Origin: Gnetum montanum
Taxonomy: Eukaryota > Streptophyta > Gnetopsida > Gnetales > Gnetaceae
Reading direction: 5' to 3'
DNA: 64,000 bases
NCBI GenBank assembly: GCA_015680685.1
Contig: MNCI01008033.1
Coordinates: forward strand, 622,962 to 686,961
Program-made: the position numbers and the translations under genes
Part shown: piece by piece, positions 11,900 through 24,210 of the stretch
Numbering within the stretch: position 1 is the stretch's first letter
How the letters are laid out: each line of letters begins with the position of its first letter
Notes under the pieces: model-generated
The model's database searches: none
Seen by the model: only the letters and a program-made list of their open reading frames with translations
What the model was told of the DNA's origin: nothing

Positions 11900-12950
11900 T
11901 AACTAGGATCCAAGTATTCATAAGAAGAAGATCCATATTTAAGATCAGAAAGAGGAGATAGTTCTTGATGAGATGATTTCACATAAATCCTTGCAAATAC
12001 AAAAGTCTATCACTGAGATTGAAGCAAGAATAGATAAGATGTGGGAGTTGATAAATGAAAAAGTTACAACCAACTTAAAAATAATAGAGGAGAAGATAAA
12101 GAAAGTAGGATCAAGTAATCAAGATAAAAAGAGGAAAAATAATAAGGAAATAGGAAAAGATACTTATTAGCAAAAATGGAAGGAATCTATAGTAAAGAAG
12201 ATTATAGACTTAGATTTAGAGGAGAAGGATGGATGTGACATTTTTCAATGTGAACATTCAAAGGACCATTACCCAGTTTTGTTACATATACAAGAGTTTG
12301 TGTATTTTACTTTGAATCCCAAGTTCATGGAAAAGAAAATGCCTATGAGATTATCTTATCTATAGCACAATTATATATAATCCCATAATTGAGAATGTTG
12401 TTCAGATAGGACTCCTTCTAAACCTCAAGACTACCATAAATAATAATGGCAAAATTCATATTCATGGGATGTCATCATCAAACTAGTAATATCCTGATTG
12501 CTAATCGTACCTTTATGGATACTCTATTTAATAACTTTTTTCTCCTAATGGTTCTACTACTCATGTTTTAACTCACTAGTACTACCATTTTGAATACCAT
12601 CAATCCATAACATCTCTTGTGAAATCACCATCCCATACCTATCACCATCCATCATATCATCAATACTCTCACACCCTCCTCCAACATATGTCACAACTAA
12701 TAATGTAGGAAGAATTGACACCATAACCTCAATAAATGAATGCAATTTGTGCTATAAATATATACAAGGATAATAGTACAGGTAGTCCTCAACAAAATCC
12801 TCGAAAACATCATTTCTTTAGGATAATTCCTACACATCTAAATAAAGCTAGTATACCTACTAGCTTATCAGAACTACCACCAGGAAAACATGGTGCAATC
12901 TCCTTCCTCACAAAAATAATGCCTTCTATTCCTATATAAAATCCAACAAT
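11900..12950 (+). pseudogene. gag C-terminal half, decayed (element C1b)
   Basis: It matches the gag linker of elements A and B: a DPYLR-like start, SITEIEARIDKMWE against KLTTEVSAKVDQMWD, and NLKIIEEKIKK. A zinc-knuckle-like CDIFQCEHSKDHYP block near 12.24 kb is followed by LNPKFMEKKMPMRL, which aligns with LNPRLNQRQTPRRL in A, and by the proline-rich tail. The N-terminal half of gag and the primer binding site are missing. It directly follows the 11025-11869 LTR. Confidence 0.75.
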
Positions 12951-13485
12951 CCTTCCTACTCAAAAACAAAAAAATAAAAGTTGAACATGGTCTTGTGAAA
13001 AGATAAAAAAAAATTCATGCATTACTAATAATGATAAAGGATGTAGTTGTGGATCAAAAGTTCAAAGTCTTAACATGATAGCCACTAAACCAAAGGACAT
13101 CCAATGGGTTGAAAATGAGAATACCAAACTATTTAAAAGATGCATGAAAATATCCAACATACTTATTAGCTATTATTCTAAGAAAATGAACCAAATAGAG
13201 AACTTAAAAAAGGTCATCTTACACTCTAACTATACATTGGAAGAAATTGTTAAATAATAAGGCCCAATAACTAAAATGGAAAATTAAAAAGAAAGAATAT
13301 CTAGGCCTTCTAAGAAGAAAACACCTTCTAGTCTAGTTGAATACATCTCCAAAGGATTGAAACCTAATTATCATCAATGTTAAATGTACTAATAAGCAAA
13401 AACATAAATCATGAAAGATGATAAATGGAAATTTTATGGTGAATGACCAAGGAAATGTGTAGTCCATTTTCCAAGTACTTGGCCA
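12951..13485 (+). other. Unassigned coding-like stretch inside element C1b
   Basis: This sits where protease, RT and integrase should be, but none of their motifs is visible. A 60-residue lysine-rich frame at 13075-13257 has no recognisable relative in the window. The segment is either a highly decayed remnant or inserted sequence. Confidence 0.4.
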
Positions 13486-15840
13486 TGAGTTTAATCATGG
13501 GGGAGATTCCTTATCTTAAATCAAGAATTGATAAGTGCATTTTCACTTTTTTTTATAATTTTTATAGTTTTTCTATTTTTGACATTTTTATATTTTTTTC
13601 AAAGTTTTACAATTCTTAATATATTTTTCATTTATTATTAATTTTTTCTTTCTTTATTTATAATCTTCTATTTTCTTAAGTCATTTCATTTATATTTTGT
13701 GGATATTTCCTATGTTTTTGTTAATAATATTGCAAGTCATGATGCAAAAATCAACACCATGTATTAGGTCTTTTTCCTATGCTATCAAGACAATCGAGTA
13801 AATGATTATGTAAGTAGTGAGACCGCATCATCCATCCCTCTATTTTTTATAAATAAGAGATCTTTATGATGAAAATAATATGGTTCTTCTTCCATGAAAC
13901 TAAAATTGACTCATGATCATTATGTCTTGAAGAAAAGGGAAAGGACAAATGGGAAATGTAAAAGGCTATGATATCAAGGGGATCGATTAATGCATTGTAC
14001 TTTCTCTATGGGTCTTAGTACTCCATGTTTTTATATCAGTACTCATGTTTTAATTTTTATGGAGGCGTGTTTTTGAATAACTATTACCTTGCCATGTCAT
14101 TGGAAAGATATGTTACCCATGCCTGAATGTAGTCCTCTATCAAGAAAACCACAAGTCACTCATTAATTAATTCATCTAAAAAATTGATTCCTGGGTACCA
14201 CTAAAAAGACATGTTACCCATGCTTGAAGGTAGGATACTTCTAGGAATCTTAAAGTTCTCTTGGACTAGTCTCGTTATGTGACTAGAAAGACATGCTATC
14301 CATGCTTGAAGGTAGGCTACTTCTAGAAATCCTAAAGGTCTCTTGGACTAGTCTCATTAAGTGACTAGAAAGACATGTTACCCATGCTTGAACGTAGGCT
14401 ACTTCTAGGAATCCCAAAGATGTCTTCAATTAGTCTCATCATGTGATTGAAATGACATGCTGCCCATCTTGAAGGTACTCCTTTGATGGGATTAGCATTA
14501 GCTATGGAGCTAGAAAGACATTTTACCCATGCCTAAAGGCACCCCTCTAACCAATTTCCAAGTTTGATCAAATTTTATTGTTTAATTAATTAATAAATCA
14601 AAACTACTTCCTTGTTTTCTTTTGTTGAGTAGTTATGTTTTCACATGGTTGTGGTGATAATACAGTGGTAAGGTTGGGATTATGCAATGTGATGCTATGA
14701 GTAAAGATATGGACTTGGTCTAAAATTTTGATGGATACGTATGATTATCATCTTAATCACAATTGAAATAAGAACCTATTATGAAAATTGTAAGGTACCT
14801 TGCATCCTAATCTTTGCAATCCTTTCTCATCCCATTATTCATCTCACTATTGCATGTGATTATGTACCTAATGGTTTTGCATAGTATAGTGCAATATGCT
14901 AACCAAGGTAGTTGTGTGTTGTTTGAAATAAAGGAATAATCTACATTTAACTTCTAAGATATCCAAGGACATCTATAAATGTAGTTATGCAACTGCATTG
15001 TGATAGGAGCCTACTTAAGGAAGCACCCACTTACATAACTTTTGCTAATCATCATTCTAAATCAAAACCTCAAATCTTCAAGGATATCATAAGAAACTTC
15101 TCTAAATTTATGCATGATTTTGGGACTACTTCTCATCAATTTCAATTAATTTTTAATGTGTTTATATTAAACTACCTTTCAAATTCCATATTTCATTACC
15201 ATATTGGAACCTTGTGCTTTTTAATATTTGAATGCATTTGCATTATCTTGTGAATCAAACCTTTAATTCTAGTGATTTCAAAACTTTTGAGCTCCTAGGG
15301 TTGAGCTCATTTGTTGTCTAAGGATGTAAATTTTAAAAATTATTATAACATTCCATTTTTGAACATTAAAGTAAGTAATAGTAAAAATAATCAAAATGAC
15401 TTGAACAACATGATGATTTTAGTTACCTCAAAGCCTTGGAAAACATTATTTTATAATCACCTTATGCCTAAATGCTAAATTTGTTCCAGATTTTGAGCTA
15501 ACCAAGGATTCAAAAAGGGTCTAATCATTAAGGAATTTTTTTTTCCAAAACTAATGTTGATTCATTCATGATTGCAGATGATACCTGCATGAATGCTTAA
15601 GGTTGAAGATCTTTTACAAGGTTAAGAAAAGAGGCCAATATGAGAAAATAGGAGGATATTACCATGGACAAATAACATATATAATAATTAAGCTCAAACA
15701 TCACATGTTTGCTAGACCCATGCAATCATGAATAGAAATTTTAATCCATTCTTTAAAAAAGTCTGCATAAAAGAGAAGCATCAACATAATAACCAAGGTT
15801 AGAAAAACTATCACCACTAGCAACATCATGAAGATTCATC
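13486..15840 (+). other. 3' region of element C1b, lacking the third ORF
   Basis: It starts with the integrase-tail box (TCATGGGGGAGATTCC near 13496). It then follows the reverse complement of element D's 3' region: the ATGCTATCAAGA block near 13.78 kb, the minisatellite at 14.1-14.5 kb, and GCCTACTTAAGGAAGCACCCACTTACATAA near 15.01 kb. It ends with the block around 15.58-15.84 kb that in D lies close to the 3' LTR. The ATG after ATGATTGCAG at 15578 is at the same slot as the third ORF, but the ORF itself is absent. Confidence 0.6.
14098..14545 (+). repeat. 82-bp minisatellite in retrotransposon 3' region
   Basis: About six imperfect units share GACTAGAAAGACATG, then TACCCATGCTTGAAGG and CTACTTCTAGGAAT. 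Unit starts fall at about 14098, 14199, 14281, 14363, 14445 and 14507; the central spacing is exactly 82 bp. A single unit is present at the same place in elements C1 (about 7319) and D (about 19776-19815). Confidence 0.85.
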
Positions 15841-15962
15841 ATTGAAATTTTTTTTGAATACTTATGCAATTTTGTAAACTATGAATTTTCTCTAGTCTCT
15901 TTGTCATTTTGTAATACATCCACTCAAATAAAATTTTGAAATTTAGCACTTCAATTTTATAA

Positions 15963-16872
15963 TGATAGCTAATAATACCTTTTAGTAATAGGCCATAATA
16001 TCGTATCTTTGACATTGCAACCCTACATACATCATCGTTCATACAATGTAGAAGATCCCAGTCATCCCTATAAATACCAACACTTGGTCATATAAACAAA
16101 AAAAACTTTCATTCAGCCCTTAGCAAAATTCTTTCATTTTTTTTGTAACTTAGACTTAGTGATAGAGTGAATGCCTACAGTATGATGTTAAATAGTTTTA
16201 TGAAATATTTGTTCAAGTGGATTGTACTTAGGAAAAATTCATGAAAGAAGATAAAGATCGACATTTTTTCTCATCATTTTAGCATTATAGTTAGTTTCTT
16301 TACTTTTATTTAGTCATTTTTCTTAGTTATTTCAATTCTTACTTCTTTGATATGTTCACTTAGATTAGTTCTTTACATATCTCAAGTACTTTACTTTTCT
16401 CATGTTCATTAGTAAGCTAGGATGAGTATGACTAGTTTTGAGTGTTAAGTATAATTGCTTAATAACCCAATAGTGGTTTCACTTAATTCAATCTATAGTG
16501 ATCACTTGGTAATCCTAGTAATGGTAACATGAGCCAGGGATGTGTACGAAAAGCTAGGAACAAATGTTGATCACCATAGGATAGAATATATTTACATTTT
16601 ACTTATTATTTAGAATTATATTTTACTCTCATCCTTTCATTATGAATACACTTAGGAGTAATATAAGCATACAACATCATAATATCATATACCTCACTAA
16701 TAGTTAAATCATACAACTTGCACTCCATTAACCCAAATTGAGAAGACAACAATCATGAACCAACTATCAATCCATGGCATACTTACATTGTCCATCCATG
16801 GATTATTATTTGGTTGTGTGTGAATACTTGTGACTTGTATGGTGAAGCATTGAAATATCCATCAATTCATCA
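15963..16872 (+). repeat. 5' LTR of element C2 (910 bp)
   Basis: It begins TGATAGC and ends TTCATCA. It aligns with 27213-28119 from the GTAATAGGCC block through CTATAAATACCAA (TATA box near 16.07 kb) and TTGTAACTTAGAC to CATCCATGGATT near the end. Confidence 0.85.
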
Positions 16873-16873
16873 T

Positions 16874-16892
16874 TAGCACCATTACTGGGAAT
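16874..16892 (+). other. Degenerate tRNA-Asp primer binding site (C2)
   Basis: TAGCACCATTACTGGGAAT directly follows the LTR. It is related to TGGCGCCGTTGCCGGGGAT, mostly by transitions. Confidence 0.55.
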
Positions 16893-17015
16893 GTGTTAAT
16901 GTTTTCTTAGTAATTGATTTTATAAAGTTAATTTTATTAGGAATTATAAAGTTTGTGTCATACTTCAATTAATTCTTTTAAACACATCCATACTTAAGAG
17001 AATCAAAAATATAAT

Positions 17016-17386
17016 ATGGCTTCTACACTTAAAGAAAAGTCACCACCTACCAAAGAAACTCATATGAGTTATGACAAAGGATATGATGAAGAACATTGGA
17101 GTACGTCCATGCAAACCAGAATTTCATATGCCAACATTGATTCATACTATCCTAATTTCACATTTATCTTTCAGTGGGATGATTAACTAAGGTTGAGAGA
17201 TTCACACGGCAACATTGTTTTGCCTTGTGAACATTCTACACCAACAATGTTGAAAGCAACCTTGATGAGGTTGAATCTTGGCCATGCATAAGAAGGATCC
17301 CACATTACTAAATATATGACTAGGCCATATCAACATACCAAAGCATAAGTATGAAGGAATGTTGTCATGGAGATAAGATATGAGTG
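17016..17386 (+). pseudogene. gag N-terminal fragment of element C2
   Basis: The ATG at 17016 opens MASTLKEKSPPTKETH. YYPNFTFIFQWDD and GNIVLPCEHSTPTMLKA follow, matching the element B gag (YVPDFTFI, then GNIVLPLDRSVPNMLL). Stops interrupt it. It is cut at 17386, after the codons for RYEC, by the LTR of element D. Confidence 0.8.
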
Positions 17387-18340
17387 TGATGAGCGGCAAG
17401 GTACGCCTATACTCAATCATACAAATCACAAGAGTTCATGCAATATTCAGTCGAATTCCATGAATGGGACTAGTTGTGGCATCTAGATCGCTATGCCTTG
17501 ATTACAGTTTGTTGTCTTCCCACTTGGACTAGTGGTAGCTTTATCACATATGGCTTAGTCTAGAGTGAGGCATATGATTTTTATTATTTTATATTTGATT
17601 GTTTTACAATTAACAATAGTTTGAACTTAATTTATAATTAATTCAACTAATCTAATTGCTAATTAATAATCAACTACCCTAACATAAGTATTTGATCCCA
17701 CTTCCTGTGCACATCTTAAACACATATAACATTTTTGGATTACCAAATGTTAAGCATTGTTGGGATTACCAAGAGTCATATGCATGCTCAAAGTGATCAT
17801 ACTTATGTGCTTAATTAATTAACATGCATGAAAATGTAAGTGTTAAATAAGTACATGAAAAGTAAATTTCATGGAAAGTAAATCTAATCTAATTAAAAGT
17901 GTTGTAATGAATAAGAATAAATCTTGATCTTATTGTTGCTCATGGAATATGTCTAGGTACATTGCCAATCAAATCAGACTTCATACAATTAACTCAGATC
18001 CACTATGTGGGCACTCACTAACTATTCTCTAAGATTACAAAATAAAATTGCAATAATTTAGCTACTCTATTAATAAAACTAAGAAAAACTAATGAAAAAA
18101 TAGAGTCCATGCACTATATTTATAAGCCAGTGTATATACCCTAATGTCACATACCCAACATCACGTATCTAATGTTGGGTATTCGACATTAGGTCTTTGA
18201 CGTCAGGGCTCCAATAATAAGGCTCTAATGTCAAGGCTCCAATGTCAAGGCTCTAATAAAGGCTTCAATAACAAGGCTCCAATGTTGAGGCTCTAATAAA
18301 AAGGCTTTGATGTCAAGGCTAGGTAAATCATGACTCATCA
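17387..18340 (-). repeat. 3' LTR of element D (954 bp)
   Basis: Its ends are TGATGAG and CTCATCA. The first 200 bp parallel the A LTR (GGCAAGGTACGCCTATACTCAATCATAC). The U3 side (about 18140-18325) holds a tandem array of AATGTCAAGGCTC-type units of roughly 15-20 bp. A minus-strand TATA (CTTATAAATATAG) lies at about 18118-18130. Confidence 0.85.
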
Positions 18341-18354
18341 CACCGCCACAATTG
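18341..18354 (-). other. Polypurine tract of element D
   Basis: The minus strand reads CAATTGTGGCGGTG directly before the LTR, preceded by AACTTGAGGACAAGTTTTCATT. This matches the same context before the C1 and C2 3' LTRs. Confidence 0.6.
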
Positions 18355-20460
18355 AATGAAAACTTGTCCTCAAGTTAAAAAAAAATGAGGAACAAGTTCT
18401 TTATAAAATATTGGGAAGGTATGAGACTATTGACTGATATGCAAACTATTGAATGACTTTGAGTGCCACATTATAGAATTTTATTCAAGTGGATGCATAC
18501 AAAATGACAAAGTAACAAAAAGACTAGATAGACATTGAAGATTACAAAATTTGTAGAGGTCCTTAAAAATTTACTAAAGATGGTTCTTCTCGTTGACACT
18601 AGTGGTGGTAAAATTTTAACCTTGATTGTTATGTTGGTGCTTCTCTAGTTATGCAGAACATTCTTGAAAGGTGGACTAAAATTTCTTCTCATTGCCCCAT
18701 GGATCTAGTAGACATGCAAAGCTTGAGCTACTATCTTGTATGTGCTATGATGTGTCCATGGCCATATCCTTTGTTATCCCTCTCTTGGCTTTGTTTTTGT
18801 ACCTAGTAGAAGACCTTCTTCCTTAGATGTTTCTTTTAACATCACCTATAGTCACCAAATGATCAACATTAGCTATGGTAAATTTTCCCTAATAGTTAAC
18901 CCTTGTTAGATCCCTTAGTTTTCGTTTAAACACAAGGTGATTACAACATACTATGCCCAAGGCTATGAGGTAACTAAAATCATGAAGCTATTCACATTAT
19001 TTTGATCAAATACTATTAGTTACCATGATGTTCAAAAATAGGATGTTGGAAGATTTCAAAAATTTTAAAGTAGGCATCCCTAGCCCCCATGACTAATAAG
19101 CATAACTCTGAAAGCACATAGATTTTTCAATAATTGAAACCAAAGGTCTGATTTAGAAGATGACCAAGAAATATTAATGGATATGAAAATACAAAAGTAG
19201 GAAAAATTAATGAAACAGATGAGAAGTAGTCCCAAAATCATGCATAAATTCAGAGAAACCATCATTGATGTTCTGAAAGATGTGAAGGTTAGTTCAAAGC
19301 CACGATCAACAAAATTTATGCAAGTGGGTCCTTCCCAAAGTAGGCTCTTGCCATAATACCCTTGCATAACCACTTTTGTAGATGTCCATGGGCACCCGAG
19401 AAGTTAAATGTAGACCATGCATTTGTTCCAAACAACACACAACTACCATTGTTAGGATGTTGCACTATACTACACAAAATCAAAAGGCTCATAATTGCAT
19501 GCAGTAGTGAGGTGAATAATGGAATGAGAAGGGATTGTAGAGATTGGGATGTAAGGTACTTAACAATGTCCACAATAGGTTCTTGTGAAAAGTGTGATTA
19601 AAATGATCAACATACCTATTCATCTAAGTTCAGACCAAGTCCATACCATGAACAATGACCTTGTATTGATGTGTTCCTTCTTTTCAACCACCATGAGTCC
19701 ATAACCACCACAAAGAACAATCATCACTCTAAAAAGAGAAGAACAGAGATGAAGGGAGGAAGGGCCTTAGTTAGAGGGATGTCTTCAAGCATGGTTAACA
19801 TGTCTTTCTAGCCCCATAACCAATGCTCGTAGCCTGTTATTATGTCTATGAGGTATGCTTTAAATTCCCATTATTATTTTTGTGTTTTTTTTTCTATTTC
19901 TTCTTTTTCTTTTTTTTTGTTGTTTTTTTAATGGAAACCACACCATGCAAACATAGAGCTTCCTTTGTATTGGTCAATGGAAAAGGGATGATACATTCTA
20001 AGAGGAGTCATAAACCACATGAAGGAAGTCAAGAAGGCAACCCAACAAGTCCCCTTGAGGTCACACCCCTTGTCCTTCCCACTTGGTCATTCCATATTTC
20101 TTCAAGATATAATGATCATTGATTAATTTTAGTTTCATAAAAGAAGGAAAAAATTATTTCCATGAAAAAGACCTTTTATTCAAAGAAATGAAGGGATGGA
20201 TGAGGTGGTCTACTTATTTACACAATTACTTACCCTATCATCTTGATAGCATAGCACAAAAAACCCAACACACAGTGTTGGCTTCTGCAACATGACTTGG
20301 CAATTTTATTAATAAAAACATAAAATATATTCATAAAACATAAAGAGAATGACTTAAGAAAAGAGAAAAATATAAAGAAATGAGAAATATTAAGAAATGG
20401 AAAACATATGAAGAATCAAAAAATTCTAGAACTGATAAGTAAATTAGTTACTTTCATACA
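18355..20460 (-). other. 3' region of element D
   Basis: It contains a second polypurine-like box (minus strand TTAGTCATGGGGGCTA, 19080-19095), the GGGAAGGACCCACTTGCATAA block near 19330, one minisatellite unit near 19790, the GGGCCTTAGTTAGAGGGA block near 19760, and a T-rich tract. It lacks the third ORF: the splice-acceptor-like position near 18860 is followed by only short sequence before the LTR. Confidence 0.65.
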
Positions 20461-20499
20461 TCTTTGAGATAGTTTTATATTCTTAATTTCAACCCATTG

Positions 20500-21011
20500 T
20501 GTAATGTCCCATCCCTTGTTAAGGGTGGAAACAATTGTAAACAATGTAATTAACCTTCTAATGCAGGGGTACCTCATTATGAGGATTTATGACTATTCAT
20601 GTATCCCTTGGGAAAGGGTTTGATCTATGCTATTTAAGTTTGGGGTTAGAGGTCGTGTCGACATGGAGTTGTAGAGCTTGGAGAGGTGAGTAATGGGAGC
20701 TAGATGAAGTGGGACAGGAAGGGCACCGACCCACCCTTCTAGCTGGGTTATAGGCCCAACCATGGTGGTAGTGTCAAATTGCCTCTAAGGCTTAAGTGGC
20801 ATAAGAAGATAACCCAAAAGGGTGTTATAGTATTCTCTTCCATTAATACAATTTTTCCATTTATCTTTCCTTGCTTAATTATTTAGTATCAATTATTTAT
20901 TTGCTAATTAATTCATTATTTAAGTGTTTATAATCTTTCCGATATGTTATCTATGATGAATAATAAATTAGGCATTCATATTTTTATGACATCTAGGAAT
21001 GGGATGTCACA
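20500..21011 (+). repeat. LTR of a second family (TGTAATGTCCC...GGGATGTCACA), 512 bp
   Basis: It starts TGTAATGTCCCATCC and ends GGAATGGGATGTCACA, giving TG...CA ends with a partial inverted repeat. It is followed at 21013 by TTGATATCGAAGAAAACC, matching the primer-site context of the 37277 LTR (TTGGTATTGGAGAAAACC in reverse) and resembling an initiator-Met-type site. Only this LTR is seen here; no partner was found downstream. Confidence 0.65.
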
Positions 21012-21550
21012 TTTGATATCGAAGAAAACCATGATTCAGGAACCAAAATAAAAGAAAAACCTTATTTTATTATTATCATAAAAAACAAGTACATTTAAGA
21101 AAAATAACAACATGTAGGAAAATATTATTTTATTTTATTATCAAAAGAAATGAAGAGGAAGTACATCATTAAAGAAAAAAGGGGATAGAATGGAAGAATA
21201 AAGAAAAGGGACAACTATAATTATTAGTTATGACCAAATGATTCTAGAAGATCTATAACTATCTTCAATTGGGATTATCTCTCTTCAGTAGTAGCATCTA
21301 CTTTGCTAAGCACTACTTTACATCCAACTAGTCCATCACATAGCTATTTGATATATTTGATCGCACATCTCACTACAGCTACTAATTCTTATTTTTTTTT
21401 GAAGTTGAGTCTTCAACATTTCCATTTGTATTGATCAATCATCCATGTCTCTTTGCCATTCTTTTTTATTTCTCTATAGAAACAAAATTTAAATTATGAG
21501 TTATGAATAAATCAACAAACCAAAAGTAGAAAAGAAAAATATATATATTA

Positions 21551-23419
21551 CCTGAAATCAATCATTATAAATTTGAAGGAAATGTGCATATCCAGATGGT
21601 GAGCATAACATGTTGCACTTTCCAACTCTCCTAAGAGTTGCTCCAGATTTTGTACAACATTTAGAGCCTCCTCAAAAATTGAATGCCGAGATGATGGAAG
21701 TCTAGCCTGTACTAAATCATAATATACTTTGAAATTGCATGATTGTGACTCCTGTAGATGATAGACATCCTCACGAATACAATAGGGTTTGTTGTCTGAA
21801 ATTCGTTGATTAATACGTCGAAGAAGCACAAGTTCTTCCTCAGCAGCTACCACTATCGTTTGCATAGAATATGAAGAACCAGATATAGAGAAAGAAGAAA
21901 TCACTGGAATAGATTTAGAAATTATTGTTAGTGCTGCATGTGGAAGGGAGCCTCTTCCAAGTGTCAAAGGAAAAGAAGGTATGAGTGGTGATATAGGTGG
22001 TGGTGGAATAGGAGTCTGTAGAAGTAGCACCTACATCACCTCTATCCATCTCTTAAATAAAATACTGTCGTTCCATAGACCTCTACAACATAGAAAAAAT
22101 TATTAAAAAAATAAATTATTATTAACATTATACGATGAAAAGAAGAAAGTATTTAAACAATTAAAACCTACCTCTGGTTTCTTTCCCTTATTACGTCTTG
22201 AACCTTGTTGAGAAGTTGGTTGGGATTGTTGTTGAGCCTATTGTTGGATTGATTGTCTTATAACTACTGGACTACTAGAACCTTGCCTAGTACATTGTCT
22301 TTGAAAAATAAATTTATTAGAAAAAAATAATAATAAAAGAAAATATAAAAATATAAATAAGACATTTAATTTGGTAAATTATATTTAAATATATACCTTG
22401 GAAGTAGGAACTATGGCTTGTTCTTGCAATTGAACTATATCAAAGGTTGAAATACCTTGAATTTTTTCAACTTGTGTAGATTCAACAGTCTGCATTGATT
22501 CATTTTGCAGCCTAGATTGCACTATCAAATACATAAAATAAAAACATAATTAAGAAAAAAGGAAATAATAAAAGAAAACATGAAAGTACCTCACTAATTT
22601 CTTCTTGATTCTGAGTTTGTTGTAAAGCCAATTGATCTTTTTAGGCACCCATAATTTTACTCGTAACCCTAACATCTTCAAGAAATTTAGGGCACAATCA
22701 AGGATCATAATGAGTAAAACATTTTTTGGGATGATTGTAACTTAAGATCATACACATGATCAAAGGTATACAACATAGAGTAGATGATTTTAAAGGATAT
22801 TGATGGGCAATAGAAATTTTAGTCATAGTAGTATAAAAAGTAGAGAAACATGACATTAACCAATCATAAACCATATCAATTATGGCACCATGAAGTATGA
22901 AAATAGAATAAGAACAAATATTGGATTGTTTTTTATACCATAAAACCTTACTACTGATGAATAAACATAAGTCAAAATAAGAATCATTAATAAAATATTT
23001 ACGAACGAATTAGTTTTTGCGAATGAAGGAATCAGCAACATAATTGGATAATTCTATCTTATAGAAAGATTTAAATTGTGGAGAACGAGTTGTAGGAATC
23101 AACGGGCTAGCTAAAAACCTAAGACTACTTTGATATCAAGAGGAAGGATCATTATCGCTCCAAAAACTAATTGAAAAATAATGCTTTTCTTATTATCATG
23201 TTGCTCAAACCAATTTCAAAAGGAAAGTTTCAAAATTGGGAAAATCAGTAAATTAACCAATTTAGAAGTAGTGAGAAACTGAAAACCATCCTTCCCAAGC
23301 AAGTTACAAACCTAATCAGAAGTAGTAAGAACATTATTTTGGTGTAGAAAAATATTATTAGGCAATAAAGAGCGGCTACCTGAAGGGGCCTGAGGAGAAA
23401 TTTGACATTTGGAAACCAT
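21551..23419 (-). pseudogene. Unknown multi-exon gene, decayed, minus strand
   Basis: The minus strand supports at least four exons with GT-AG borders: 23419-22590, 22521-22397, 22308-22172 and about 22083-21551. The introns are 68, 88 and 88 bp. The last exon ends at CAG|GTAATA, so another may lie to the left. The start ATG at 23419 gives MVSKCQISPQAPSGSRSLLP. The first exon later shifts frame and continues with CPKFLEDVRVTSKIMGA near its end. Exon 3 is glutamine-rich. The last exon encodes an open stretch with AAEEELVLLRRINQRI and SIFEEALNVVQNLEQLLGEL, which looks helical. In-frame stops and a frameshift indicate decay. I do not recognise the family. It lies antisense to the LTR at 20500 and inside element C2, so it may be transposon-borne or a captured host gene. 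Confidence 0.5.
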
Positions 23420-24210
23420 GAATTCTTTATAATAATAAAACTTCTTCGTAGACAATCTTTTGCTAGTTGTGATAAGTAAATCAACCTACTTCTTATATCT
23501 ATAATATAATTATAGAAATCTTAGTAAAAGAAAATAGAAATTATAACTTTAGATAACAAAGGATTTAATAAAAGTTAACATATACTTTTTTTTTGAAAAA
23601 GCTAACATTTACTTTTTGTTTTAAAAGCTAATGTTAAATTTTTTTTATTTTATGATTTTTAGGTTCACTAAATTTAAGTTATCTATAGTTTAATGTGAAG
23701 TACTCTTCAAGACAATTCCAACGATACTAGTTTCATCAAAATCCAACTTATGGTTTGAAAGATATGACCATTCTTGTTTTCTATGCAATTAAAAGTAATA
23801 ATATATATATATATATAATAAACTTATTTATTGTGCATAGAAGAGTCAATTTAAGAAAAATTTCTCTAATGCTTGGAAGAGCATATTAAATGTAAGAATA
23901 AGAATTATCAATTAAAATCTTGATCAACTAATAAAATAGAAATCATTAAATCTAAACTCACCTCCTAACTACTCATCTAAACACACAAGAAGAAACAAAA
24001 TAACACTTGTGAAAGGTCATAACAATCAAAGATACAACTAATAAGAGTTTATTTTTGATATTTTTCTAACTTTTCAATCATAATAAGAGCTATAAGAAAT
24101 AATAAGGATAGGCTTGTGATTAATTTTCAAAACTTGAAAAGGATTATAAACCATTAGAAATCTATTTAAAAATATTTGGACATGCTCAAATGAATTCTTG
24201 ATGATTGTAG
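23420..24210. other. Noncoding, AT-rich; TA microsatellite
   Basis: No gene is seen. A TA dinucleotide run lies at about 23801-23817. The last 200 bp resemble the sequence upstream of the third ORF in C1 and C1b and end in a candidate 3' splice site (GATGATTGTAG at 24200-24210). Confidence 0.5.

Larger units (their letters stand above)
17387..20460 (-). mobile_element. Element D: minus-strand Athila-like element nested in C2 gag (3' LTR and 3' region only)
   Basis: The 3' LTR is at 17387-18340, followed rightward by a polypurine tract and about 2.1 kb of 3' untranslated region that matches elements A, B and C1b in reverse. It stops near 20460, before the integrase tail. The left flank is GAGTG within C2 gag. 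The other end of D is not recognisable, so no target duplication can be assigned. Confidence 0.75.

Noticed and set aside
14098-14545. Regularly spaced repeats resembling a CRISPR array
   Set aside because: Whole 82-bp units are repeated head to tail with no unique spacers, in a plant retrotransposon 3' region.
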